From the NCBI RefSeq assembly GCF_905120355.1, contig NZ_CAJHOB010000007.1, positions 112,808 to 176,807 on the forward strand: a stretch of DNA of 64,000 nt. Reading direction: 5' to 3'. Shown here piece after piece: positions 9,384 to 17,787 of the stretch. The translations under genes were made by a program, and so were the position numbers. The notes under the pieces are model-generated. The model did not search any database and was not told the origin of the DNA. It was given only the letters and a program-made list of their open reading frames with translations. The DNA comes from Azonexus hydrophilus. GTDB lineage: Bacteria > Pseudomonadota > Gammaproteobacteria > Burkholderiales > Rhodocyclaceae. Every line of letters starts with the position of its first letter. Position 1 is the stretch's first letter.

Positions 9384-10160
9384 TCAGGCCAGCCCCGCCA
9401 CAAACTGGCTGATTGCCGCCAGCACCGCGGCTTCCTGGTCGCGCTGCGGGGTATGGCCGCATTGATCGAGCTTGAGCAACTGCGCGCCATGCGGCGTTTT
9501 TTCGGCAATCACGTCAATCTGGCGCAGGGTGGCGTATTCGTCCTGACGCCCCTGGATAGCCAGCAGCGGGCAGGTAATGGCGGGCAGAAAATCCTCGATA
9601 TTCCAGTGGCGGAATGGCGGCGACAGCCAGCAGTCGTTCCAGTCGGCAAACACCCGGGCGGCATGCTTGTGGTAGCGGGCGAGTTTTTTCGGCCAGTCGG
9701 TGCTTTCCCAGAGCTCGCGCGCGGCGCGAATGCCGGCCAGCGTTTCTTCTTCGACAAATTCGTGCGGCGCCATGACCACCGCCGCACGCAACTGCGCGGG
9801 ATAACTGCCGGCAAAAATCAGGGCAATGCTGCCGCCATCGCTATGGCCGATCAAAACCGGCTGCTCCACATCTAGTGCAGCCAGAACGGCGGGCAGAATG
9901 TCGCGCCCTTCGCGATGCATGTAATCCGTCTGGCGGCGATCCGGGTACGGATCGGAGGCGCCATAGCCCGGACGCGAATACGCCAGCACCCGGCAACCGG
10001 TGGCTGCCGCCAGTTTTTCCGGAAAATCGCGCCACATCGCCACGCAGCCAAGTCCCTCATGCAGCAGTACTAGCGGCGGACGGCCGGCGACGGTGGCGGG
10101 AAAATCGACGTATTCGATAGCGTAGCTGCGGTTCTGGAAAACGATGGAAACAGTATTCAT
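9384..10160 (-). CDS. Alpha/beta hydrolase
   Basis: 258-residue soluble hydrolase with the oxyanion strand LVLLHEGLGCVAMW near residue 30, the nucleophile elbow IGHSDGGSIAL near residue 103 (catalytic Ser), a probable acid Asp in IQGRQDEY and the catalytic His in LDQCGHTPQRD. Substrate not evident; it resembles the esterase/haloperoxidase-like group. Six bases separate its start from the stop of the upstream hydrolase gene, so the two are likely one operon. Confidence 0.85.
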   Translation of the reverse strand: MNTVSIVFQNRSYAIEYVDFPATVAGRPPLVLLHEGLGCVAMWRDFPEKLAAATGCRVLAYSRPGYGASDPYPDRRQTDYMHREGRDILPAVLAALDVEQPVLIGHSDGGSIALIFAGSYPAQLRAAVVMAPHEFVEEETLAGIRAARELWESTDWPKKLARYHKHAARVFADWNDCWLSPPFRHWNIEDFLPAITCPLLAIQGRQDEYATLRQIDVIAEKTPHGAQLLKLDQCGHTPQRDQEAAVLAAISQFVAGLA

Positions 10161-10166
10161 GGGGTC

Positions 10167-11021
10167 TTATGAGTTAAGCAAAAAATTTTCTACCACGGCA
10201 ATCTGCGCCGCGTTGTGGAACATGGGAGCGTGACCGACAGCGGGGATTTCCACCAATTGCGCGCATGGGCCGCACGTAGCCATGCGCTGCCAGGTGCTGC
10301 GGCTGAGCAAGTCGGAACATTCACCCCGCACCGCCAGCGTCGGACAGCGGATGGTAGCGTAGAGCGGCCACAAATCGACGCCTTCGTCCGACAGTTCGGC
10401 CTTGAACGGTTCGGCGATGCGCGGATCGTAACGAAAGCGCCATTGGCCATCCGCCTGTTGCTGAATGCTGCTGGCCGTCAGCGCCTGCCACTGGGCCGGC
10501 GTCAGATCACCGAAGGGCGCACTGATGACCTCGATCGCCGCCTGTGCCGCCGCAAAGCTTGGCCAGGCGGGGTCGGCACCGACATAAGCGGCAATACGGC
10601 GCAGCGCAGCGGCATCGAGAAACGGCCCGATATCGTTCAGAATCAGACGCCGCACCGGCGTTCCCTGCTGCGCCGCGAGCGCCATGCCGATCAAACCGCC
10701 CATCGACGTCCCCAGCCAGTCCACCTGCTCGACCTGCAGGCGGGCAATCAACGTCACCATGTCGGCCACGTATTGCGCAATGACATAACCGGCCGGATCG
10801 TGCAAATGGCTGCTCAACCCACGCCCGACCACATCCGGGCAAATGACCCGGTAATGCGCCGCCAGGCGTTCGGCCAGCCAGTCGAAATCACGACCGTTGC
10901 GGGTCAGGCCATGCACGCAGATCAGCACGCGCGGATTATCCGGCGCGCCCCACTGGTAGTAATTCATGTCATGCAGGCCGCCGGGATTGAGGCACTGCAC
11001 TTTGCATTGCTGAAAATTCAT
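10167..11021 (-). CDS. Alpha/beta hydrolase
   Basis: 284-residue hydrolase. It shows the HGLTRNGRDFDWLAERLA oxyanion region near residue 37, nucleophile elbow LGTSMGGLIGM near residue 105 (catalytic Ser), acid region RGECSDLL and a late catalytic His in VGHAPMF. First gene of a two-gene operon with a second, only distantly similar hydrolase. No signal peptide. Specific substrate not deducible. Confidence 0.87.
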   Translation of the reverse strand: MNFQQCKVQCLNPGGLHDMNYYQWGAPDNPRVLICVHGLTRNGRDFDWLAERLAAHYRVICPDVVGRGLSSHLHDPAGYVIAQYVADMVTLIARLQVEQVDWLGTSMGGLIGMALAAQQGTPVRRLILNDIGPFLDAAALRRIAAYVGADPAWPSFAAAQAAIEVISAPFGDLTPAQWQALTASSIQQQADGQWRFRYDPRIAEPFKAELSDEGVDLWPLYATIRCPTLAVRGECSDLLSRSTWQRMATCGPCAQLVEIPAVGHAPMFHNAAQIAVVENFLLNS

Positions 11022-11066
11022 GACCCACTCTCACGCATAACATTCAGGATGACCACCCCGAATGTA

Positions 11067-13379
11067 TCACCGCCCATGCCAGTAACGCGCGCGCTGCTGC
11101 CGCCAGCCATGAACCTGCACCCCTGCAGACTCCAGCCGCAGATGAATGCTGCCGGCAAGATCGGTCCGCCACAGACGTGCCCCCTGCCCGGCATAACGTT
11201 GCAGGATGGCTGGCCGGGGATGCTGGAAACGGTTACGGTAGCCGACGGAAAAAACCGCCTCACTGGCCCCCACCGCCGCCACAAAATCCGGAGAAGATGA
11301 GCCGGCGGCACCATGATGCGGCACCAGAATCACATCGGCAGCCAGCGCCTCAGCCGAGCGGGCCAGCAAATCAGCCTCCTCGGCCACTTCGATATCGCCC
11401 GTCAGCAGCATGCGCCGCCCACCCGCATCGATACGCAGCACACAGGACAGCGCATTGTTCTTCTTGCCAGCCGCATAGTCCGCAGGCAGCGGGTGAAGCA
11501 GGGTGAAATCGACACTATCCCACTGCCAGTGCTGGCCGGCGGCGCATAAACTGCCGGGCTGATCGACACTGGACGACGCCACCGCAGCAATCGCCATCCC
11601 CGCCTGCAGCGAAGCAAAACCGCCCATATGATCGCTATCGCCGTGCGACAACAGCACACGATCCAGCCGCTCCACGCCCAGCCAGCGCAGATAAGGCAGC
11701 ACCACCCGCTGCCCGGCATCGGCCTCGGCGCTATAGCGCGGCCCCGCGTCGTACAAGAGCGCATGCCCCCGGGTGCGCACCAGCACCGCCTGCCCCTGGC
11801 CCACGTCAAGCACATCGATCTGCGCCACGCCCGGCGGTAATTTCTCGGCAGGCCAGTAGAGACAGGGCAGGATCAGCACACAGCCGAGCGCCCGCCCGGG
11901 CACCCCGCGCGGCAGCAGGCAGACCGTTACACCAATGAGCGCCAGCGGGGCCGTCCACCACGGTGGCACTGCCGCCTGCCACACCGGCCAGGCAGCACAC
12001 CAGAGCAGGAAATGCATCAACCCATCGAGCACCCCATGCGCCAGCAGCAACAAAGGGGGCCAGGGCAGCACCGCCGCCAGCAGCGCCAGTGGCGTCACGA
12101 TCAGGCTGATGACAGGAATCGCCACCGCATTGGCCAGCGGCGAAACCAGCGAAAACTGCTGAAACACCAGCATCAGCACCGGCAGTGTGGCCAGCGTCGC
12201 GGCCCACTGAACCACACCCCAGGTCCGCAGCCGCGCCCGCCAGCCTGCCCCGGCCTCCAGCCGCGCGCTGCCGATGTACAGCAAGGCCGCCACCGCCGCA
12301 AAAGACAACCAGAACCCCGGCGCCAGCACCGCCCACGGATCAATCAACAGCACCAGCAGCAAGGCCAGCGCCAGGATGTGCCGCGCTGCCGGCAGGCGAC
12401 CAGAAAGCACCGCCAGCGCCACCACCAGCAGCATGTAAAAAGTCCGCTGGGCCGGCACACCAAACCCCGCCAGCAGGGCATATAAAAACGCCCCGCCCGC
12501 TGCCGCCACAATACCCGCCCGTTGCGCCGGACAGCGCAGCACCAGCGCCGGCACCCGCCGCCAGAGAAAGGCAACCAGCCCACCCAGCATGCCGGCCACC
12601 ATGGTCACGTGCAAACCGCTGATCGACATCAGGTGCGTGGTGCCGGTACGGTTGAACACGGTCCACAACGCACTCTCCACCGCCTTCTGATCCCCCACCG
12701 CCAGCGCCGTCAGGATGCCGGTCCACGGCCACTCGGCAGCCGGCAGGGTGCGACTGAAACGCGCACGCACGGCCGCACGCAGACGCTCCACCCCACTCCC
12801 GAAACCCGGCACGAAACCATCCAGGCGCGTTCCCCCCGACGGGCGCACATACCCCGTCGCCCGGATGCCGCGCTCGAACAACCACATTTCATAATCGAAC
12901 CCACCTGGATTGGCACTACCATGCGGTTTCTTCAGACGCACCGTCAACCGCCAGCGCTCACCTGGCGCAATCGCCGGTACCCCTGCCCCGCTGCCGGGCG
13001 AGGCATACCAGTTGAGCAACACCCGCTGCGGCAAGCGCGCCCCCGGCGTCAGCACCGATTCCACCAGAAACTCGAAACGCACCGCGCGCGCTCCGGGCTG
13101 CGGCAATCCCGCCACCACGCCCTGCACCACCACATCGCGCCCTTCCCACTGCGCATCCAGCGCATCCTGCAGCCGCAATTCCGCCCGCCAACCCGCCCAG
13201 CTGACGCCCAGCAAAAATGCAGCACAAACCAGCACCAGCGAACGCGCCTGGCGCCAGCAGAAATGGCTGAGCAACAAGCACCCAAGCGCCCCCGCCAGCA
13301 CCAGCCAGAGCGGCGGCAAGCTGGCACAGGTCTGCAAAAAGAAGACGCCGCAGGCAAAGGCCAAAATGACAGAAATCAT
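11067..13379 (-). CDS. comEC: DNA internalization-related competence protein ComEC/Rec2
   Basis: 770-residue inner-membrane protein that moves single-stranded DNA into the cytosol during transformation. It has N-terminal hydrophobic segments, an extracytoplasmic DUF4131-like region, a multi-helix competence domain from about residue 220 (GDQKAVESALWTVFNRTGTTHL, then HLMSISGLHV), and a C-terminal metallo-beta-lactamase-like domain with DVGQGQAVLV and LLSHGDSDHMGG (HxxxDH). Length is typical. No other competence gene is nearby. Transcribed divergently from the DUF2726 gene across a 255-base gap. Confidence 0.95.
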   Translation of the reverse strand: MISVILAFACGVFFLQTCASLPPLWLVLAGALGCLLLSHFCWRQARSLVLVCAAFLLGVSWAGWRAELRLQDALDAQWEGRDVVVQGVVAGLPQPGARAVRFEFLVESVLTPGARLPQRVLLNWYASPGSGAGVPAIAPGERWRLTVRLKKPHGSANPGGFDYEMWLFERGIRATGYVRPSGGTRLDGFVPGFGSGVERLRAAVRARFSRTLPAAEWPWTGILTALAVGDQKAVESALWTVFNRTGTTHLMSISGLHVTMVAGMLGGLVAFLWRRVPALVLRCPAQRAGIVAAAGGAFLYALLAGFGVPAQRTFYMLLVVALAVLSGRLPAARHILALALLLVLLIDPWAVLAPGFWLSFAAVAALLYIGSARLEAGAGWRARLRTWGVVQWAATLATLPVLMLVFQQFSLVSPLANAVAIPVISLIVTPLALLAAVLPWPPLLLLAHGVLDGLMHFLLWCAAWPVWQAAVPPWWTAPLALIGVTVCLLPRGVPGRALGCVLILPCLYWPAEKLPPGVAQIDVLDVGQGQAVLVRTRGHALLYDAGPRYSAEADAGQRVVLPYLRWLGVERLDRVLLSHGDSDHMGGFASLQAGMAIAAVASSSVDQPGSLCAAGQHWQWDSVDFTLLHPLPADYAAGKKNNALSCVLRIDAGGRRMLLTGDIEVAEEADLLARSAEALAADVILVPHHGAAGSSSPDFVAAVGASEAVFSVGYRNRFQHPRPAILQRYAGQGARLWRTDLAGSIHLRLESAGVQVHGWRQQRARYWHGR

Positions 13380-13634
13380 GCAAATATCATTACACGATGC
13401 CAGCCAAGGCGCCAGACATTCGCAGCGTTTCTATCGCAACTCAACCCGAGCCTCTGTTTAACCAGCCCTTGCGTGGGGATTACCCCATGCCCACTACTGG
13501 CCGATTTGAGACAGTTGCAGAAAGTGCAAAACACGAAAGCATCTTCCCCCAAAACCTGTGGTCCGAATCGCGACCAAGTCTGTCGACACGAAATTCCAGT
13601 AACATCATGCGCCTGCCCATATTGTCATCTCGAG

Positions 13635-14552
13635 ATGTCCCAGAGCACGCTCAGACCGCAAAACCGAACCATCAATTACATCGGCATGGCGGCTATTGTT
13701 TTCACCATTGGCATTCAGGCTCATGCCGTCGAAACACGGCGCTGCCAAATTAATGGCAAGACAATCATTACCAACCTGACTTGTGAACAGCTCGTCAATG
13801 AAGCCGGTGCTCCGCCACCTGGAAGCGAAAAAACCCAGCCAGTCACACAGCCGAAGCCGACTCAAGCACCACAGAAAAAGACCACCAAGAAACAACCGGT
13901 CACTGCCAGCGAAAGTACAACTGCTGCCTCAACCGCAATTCGAACCGGTATGGATAATCTGGTATCTACGATCCTCATCTTTGGCGCCGCTGTCCTCCTT
14001 GTTTTTGGACTCATCATCTGGCTAAAGCATAAAGCCAGGCAGGTTGTACACACCTGCCTAGAGGAACTTGCACCGCTTGCGAGGAACACAAAGGAGCCTG
14101 TACTGAACAAGGTCCTCAGCAACGAAGACGAGGAGCTACCGTACCGTCAGACCTCAGTAATGTCCCGCTACGAACTTGAAATGTTCGAACGTATCAAGAG
14201 CGCACTTCCAGAATGCGAGATATTCCCGCAGGTTCCACTTGCATCATTCATTCGTATTGATCCCCAGCGTGCTGGTACTCGTCTAGCGACCAACAGTTAC
14301 CGCTGGCAGAACCGCATTGGCCAGCAACGTGTGGACTTCCTGGCTTGCCTGCGCCGAGACATGTCGACCGTTGCCGCCATTGAGCTTGACGATCCAAGCC
14401 ATGAAAGCACAGATGCCCAACGTCGCGATGCCAAGAAAAATAAGAGTCTGAGGGATGCCAATGTCCCGCTGATCCGCTGGCGGGTGGAAACGATGCCGAA
14501 TGCAGAGGAAATCCGGCAAGAATTTTTGCAGCGGAAGTTGATTCCAGTGTAG
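13635..14552 (+). CDS. DUF2726 domain membrane protein
   Basis: 305-residue protein. Residues 14-31 are a signal-like hydrophobic segment ending AHA. Residues 33-50 resemble the start of a DUF4124-type secreted segment (RRCQINGKT). A Pro/Lys/Thr-rich linker follows, then a strong membrane segment (about 107-131). The C-terminal 130 residues are DUF2726, with VDFLA, AIELDD and RDAKKNKSLRDA motifs that resemble a PD-(D/E)XK nuclease core. The ATG at 13635 is chosen because the open frame upstream runs antisense into comEC. The DNA looks AT-richer than its neighbours, suggesting transfer. Function unknown. Confidence 0.72.
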   Translation: MSQSTLRPQNRTINYIGMAAIVFTIGIQAHAVETRRCQINGKTIITNLTCEQLVNEAGAPPPGSEKTQPVTQPKPTQAPQKKTTKKQPVTASESTTAASTAIRTGMDNLVSTILIFGAAVLLVFGLIIWLKHKARQVVHTCLEELAPLARNTKEPVLNKVLSNEDEELPYRQTSVMSRYELEMFERIKSALPECEIFPQVPLASFIRIDPQRAGTRLATNSYRWQNRIGQQRVDFLACLRRDMSTVAAIELDDPSHESTDAQRRDAKKNKSLRDANVPLIRWRVETMPNAEEIRQEFLQRKLIPV

Positions 14553-14911
14553 TCACTGGTGGCGCACTTAGGCGGCAATCGCAAATAATGACTTGATTCA
14601 TACAAACGCCGGGAATAACTCCTAGGCAGCCCCTCTGACAATAACGGCCAACGGCCACTCTCCGTGGCCGGACGGCAAGAAAACGATACCGGAGCCTGCT
14701 TCGGCCGAAATTCTGCCTGACCGGGTGCCTTTCTTGACTGGCCCCTCATTCGTTTCAAAAGCGAGCCGACGCGAAGCTATCGCCCGATTCAAGCCCCAGA
14801 ATTCGCGTGATGCTGCGGCCCTCAACGGCAAAAAACCTTTGGAAACCCTTGCAGTCCCAAGGTTTGCCATCCCTCCCCCTGCGGCGACAAAGCGCAGAAC
14901 CAGAAAATTTA
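14553..14911. other. Unexplained intergenic stretch with overlapping short ORFs on both strands
   Basis: About 360 bases between the DUF2726 gene and the arsR promoter. A 98-codon minus-strand ORF (14622-14918) and a 70-codon plus-strand ORF (14725-14937) overlap and neither has a recognisable family or start signal. A hairpin (14652-14658 with 14664-14670) lacks a T run. I see no supported gene here. Confidence 0.4.
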
Positions 14912-14940
14912 TTGACAAGACATGTCGATATAACTAAGAT
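14912..14940 (+). promoter_or_regulatory. Sigma-70 promoter of the arsR-aas operon with palindrome in spacer
   Basis: TTGACA (14912-14917), 17-base spacer, TAAGAT (14935-14940). The spacer contains the perfect palindrome GACATGTC (14919-14926), a candidate operator for the regulator encoded immediately downstream. The predicted transcription start falls at about the ATG at 14948. Confidence 0.65.
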
Positions 14941-14947
14941 TTTCGAC

Positions 14948-15259
14948 ATGAAGAATGATTACAGCCAAACCATTCCCCCCGCCTGGCAGGCGATGTCAAA
15001 AATCTTTGTCGCCCTCGGCGACGAGCATCGGCAGCGCATTCTGCTGTTGTTCGAGCCGGGAGAGCGGCTCAATGTGGGCCAGATTGCGGAAGTGTCCACC
15101 CTGGCGCGGTCGACCGTCTCCCACCATCTGAAAATCCTGCACGAATCCGGCGTGCTGGCTTCCGAAAAAATCGGCAAGGAAGTCTGGTTCTGGATCAACC
15201 GCGACGTTCTGGCGACAACTTTCAGCAACGTCCTAGATTATCTGAAGGAGTCCACCTGA
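14948..15259 (+). CDS. ArsR/SmtB-type winged-helix repressor
   Basis: 103-residue DNA-binding regulator. It contains the family pattern FVALGDEHRQRILLLFEPG followed by the recognition region VSTLARSTVSHHLKILHESG and a wing (GKEVWFWINRD). No Cys-rich metal site of the ArsR/SmtB sensor type is present, so the ligand is unlikely to be a metal bound by Cys. The ATG at 14948 is about one base from the predicted transcription start; ATG 14993 is an alternative. Its stop overlaps the aas start (TGATG), so it probably controls the lipid genes that follow as well as itself. Confidence 0.85.
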   Translation: MKNDYSQTIPPAWQAMSKIFVALGDEHRQRILLLFEPGERLNVGQIAEVSTLARSTVSHHLKILHESGVLASEKIGKEVWFWINRDVLATTFSNVLDYLKEST

Positions 15260-17415
15260 TGCTGCGCTCGCTCATGCGTCGCCTGCTGCGCCCGGTACTG
15301 CGCACCTTGGCTCGCCTACTGTTCCGTATCGAAGTTTCTGCGCAGGCGATAGATTTCCATCATTCGCGGCTGCTCGTGGTTGCCAATCACCAATCGTTTC
15401 TCGACGGCTTGTTGCTCGGCCTGTTTCTACCGATCAATCCAGTCTTCGTGGTGCACACCACCATCGCCAGAAGCTGGATGTTCCGGATACTGCTGTCGCA
15501 GGTGGATTACCTGGCGGTGGATCCCGCCAGTCCGATGGCGATGAAGAAAGTCATCCGGCTGGTGGAATCGGGGCGGCCCGTGGTGATTTTCCCGGAAGGG
15601 CGCATCACGCTCACCGGTTCCCTGATGAAGGTTTACGATGGCCCCGCCTTCGTCGCGGCCAAAACCGGTGCAACCGTGCTGCCGGTACGTCTTGACGGTG
15701 CCGAGCGCAGCTATTTTTCCCGTCTGTCGGGGCTCAACCGCCGGCAGCTGTTTCCAAAAATCCGCCTGACCATTCTGCCGGAACGCCATTTCCCCATGCC
15801 CACCGGGGCGACGGCCAAGCTGCGCCGGCACCAGTCCGGTGAGGCCATGCGCCGCCTGATGCAGGAGATGGTGGTCGCTGCACGCCCCGCCGATACACTC
15901 TACGGCGCCCTGTGCACCGCCGTGGCAACGCACGGCCGGCGCCGGCGTCTGCTGGAAGACGTGAAGCAGGTTGAGTATTCCTACAATGATCTGCTCAAGA
16001 TGGCACTCATCCTCGGGCGTCAGATCGAGCGACTGAGCACCCCCGGCGAACACATCGGCCTGCTGCTGCCCAATCTGGCGCCGACTGTCGGGCTCATTTT
16101 CGGACTCTCGGCACGACGCCGCATTCCGGCCATGCTCAACTACACCGCCGGAGTCGAAGCGATGCAGGCGGCCTGTACCGCAGCGCAGGTGCGCACCATC
16201 GTCACTTCACGCGCTTTCGTCGAGCAGGCCAAACTGGCCGACAAACTGGGCGCGCTGCGTGCGGTACACCTCGTCTATCTGGAGGATGTCCGGGCCGCCA
16301 TCGGTGTCGCCGACAAATTATGGCTGCTGCTGTGGGCGCTGCATTTCCCGCGCCGCTTCGCCCTGCCGGCCACACCGGACGAAGCGGCGGTGGTGCTGTT
16401 CACCTCCGGCTCGGAAGGCAAGCCCAAGGGGGTCGTGCTGGCGCATCGTGCCATTCTCGCCAACATCGCGCAGATTCGTTCGGTGATCGATTTCTCGGTA
16501 CACGACAAGGTGCTCAACGCCCTGCCCGTCTTCCATTCTTTCGGTCTCACCGCCGGCACCCTGCTGCCCATCCTGTCTGGCGCCAGCCTCTTCATTTACC
16601 CCTCGCCGCTGCATTACCGGGTGATTCCGGAACTCGCCTACGACCGCGGCTGCACCGTGCTCTTTGGCACATCGACCTTCCTCGCCAACTACGGAAAATT
16701 CGCCCATCCCTATGATTTCTACCGCCTGCGCTATGTCGTTGCCGGGGCGGAGAAACTTGCCGACAGCGTGCGCGGCCTGTGGTTCGAAAAATTCGGCCTG
16801 CGCATTTTCGAAGGCTACGGCGCCACCGAAACCGCCCCGGTGCTGGCGGTCAATACCCCGATGGCCTACCGTACCGGCACCGTCGGTACGCTGCTGCCCG
16901 GCATCGAGCTGCAGTTGCAGCCGGTTCCCGGCATCGACACCGGCGGCATCCTGCACGTGCGTGGCCCCAACGTGATGAGCGGCTACCTGAAAGCCGACCA
17001 GCCCGGCATCCTGCAACCCCCCGTTTCCGACCTTGGCAACGGCTGGTACGACACCGGCGATGTGGTGGAAGTCGATGCCGACGGGTTCATCCGTATCGTG
17101 GGCCGGGTCAAGCGCTTTGCCAAGATCGCCGGTGAAATGATCAGTCTCGAAGTCGTCGAGAAACTCGCCAACGCGGCATCCCCCGACCAGCACCACGCCG
17201 CATCCAGCCAGCCCGACGCCAGCAAGGGCGAGGCGCTGGTGCTATTCACCACCGACCCCGCCCTGAACCGCGAACAACTCAGCACCGTGGCCCGCAGCAG
17301 CGGCGCGCCGGAGCTCGCCGTCCCGCGCAAGATCTGCCACCTCGACGCCCTGCCCCTGCTCGGCACGGGGAAGATCGACTCCGTGACACTGAAAAAAATG
17401 GCCGAGGCGGCATAA
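15259..17415 (+). CDS. aas: Bifunctional acyltransferase / acyl-ACP synthetase (Aas-type)
   Basis: 718-residue fusion. Residues about 25-210 are a PlsC-type acyltransferase with the catalytic NHQSFLDG (HxxxxD) near residue 43 and FPEGRITLTG near residue 114. Residues about 220-718 are an AMP-forming ligase with LFTSGSEGKPKGV, GYGATETAPVL, DTGDVVEVDADG and the C-terminal GTGKID hinge-lysine motif. In E. coli, Aas activates fatty acids on bound ACP and re-acylates lysophosphatidylethanolamine at the inner membrane. It overlaps arsR by one base and lies in one cluster with an LplT-PlsC fusion, fitting lysophospholipid salvage. Confidence 0.9.
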   Translation: MLRSLMRRLLRPVLRTLARLLFRIEVSAQAIDFHHSRLLVVANHQSFLDGLLLGLFLPINPVFVVHTTIARSWMFRILLSQVDYLAVDPASPMAMKKVIRLVESGRPVVIFPEGRITLTGSLMKVYDGPAFVAAKTGATVLPVRLDGAERSYFSRLSGLNRRQLFPKIRLTILPERHFPMPTGATAKLRRHQSGEAMRRLMQEMVVAARPADTLYGALCTAVATHGRRRRLLEDVKQVEYSYNDLLKMALILGRQIERLSTPGEHIGLLLPNLAPTVGLIFGLSARRRIPAMLNYTAGVEAMQAACTAAQVRTIVTSRAFVEQAKLADKLGALRAVHLVYLEDVRAAIGVADKLWLLLWALHFPRRFALPATPDEAAVVLFTSGSEGKPKGVVLAHRAILANIAQIRSVIDFSVHDKVLNALPVFHSFGLTAGTLLPILSGASLFIYPSPLHYRVIPELAYDRGCTVLFGTSTFLANYGKFAHPYDFYRLRYVVAGAEKLADSVRGLWFEKFGLRIFEGYGATETAPVLAVNTPMAYRTGTVGTLLPGIELQLQPVPGIDTGGILHVRGPNVMSGYLKADQPGILQPPVSDLGNGWYDTGDVVEVDADGFIRIVGRVKRFAKIAGEMISLEVVEKLANAASPDQHHAASSQPDASKGEALVLFTTDPALNREQLSTVARSSGAPELAVPRKICHLDALPLLGTGKIDSVTLKKMAEAA

Positions 17416-17427
17416 GCCGGAACCAAA

Positions 17428-17787
17428 GTGCATATCGGGCCTGTCATCGTAGTCCAGTTACTAACCTTCCTCATTCCTGCCTGGGCGCTCAAACGATTTC
17501 TAATGCGTCACTGCCATGCTGGGGGCTCGCCGCAACTGGCAAGCCTGATTTTTCTCTCCTGGCTCGCCATAGCCCCCTATGGCTTGTCGTATGTTCTTGC
17601 ACCTTTGGTCAATTGGCTATTCATGACTTACCCCAGTCTGCAGAAAGGAGCTTGGGATGTTGGTCTGGCACTGGCCTTATGGGCAGGCATGGCTCTGTCG
17701 TATTTAGCAGCAATCGTGACTGGCATCCCGAGCGTAGCAAGTTTTTTCCGGACAAATCCAGACAAGGAGCAAGAAGATGTCTGTTGA
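17428..17787 (+). CDS. Hypothetical multi-pass membrane protein
   Basis: 119-residue protein starting at GTG 17428, 12 bases after aas. Three hydrophobic segments are visible (about residues 4-20, 36-60 and 76-100), with a charged C-terminus. Its 3' end overlaps the start of the amidohydrolase gene by 11 bases. No family recognised; the tight spacing suggests membership of the aas cluster. The DNA is slightly AT-richer than its neighbours. Confidence 0.6.
   Translation: MHIGPVIVVQLLTFLIPAWALKRFLMRHCHAGGSPQLASLIFLSWLAIAPYGLSYVLAPLVNWLFMTYPSLQKGAWDVGLALALWAGMALSYLAAIVTGIPSVASFFRTNPDKEQEDVC

Noticed and set aside
12522..13634. N-terminal extension of the DUF2726 frame into comEC
   Set aside because: It lies antisense to the comEC coding sequence, is Arg/Gln/Pro-rich, and the natural start is ATG 13635.
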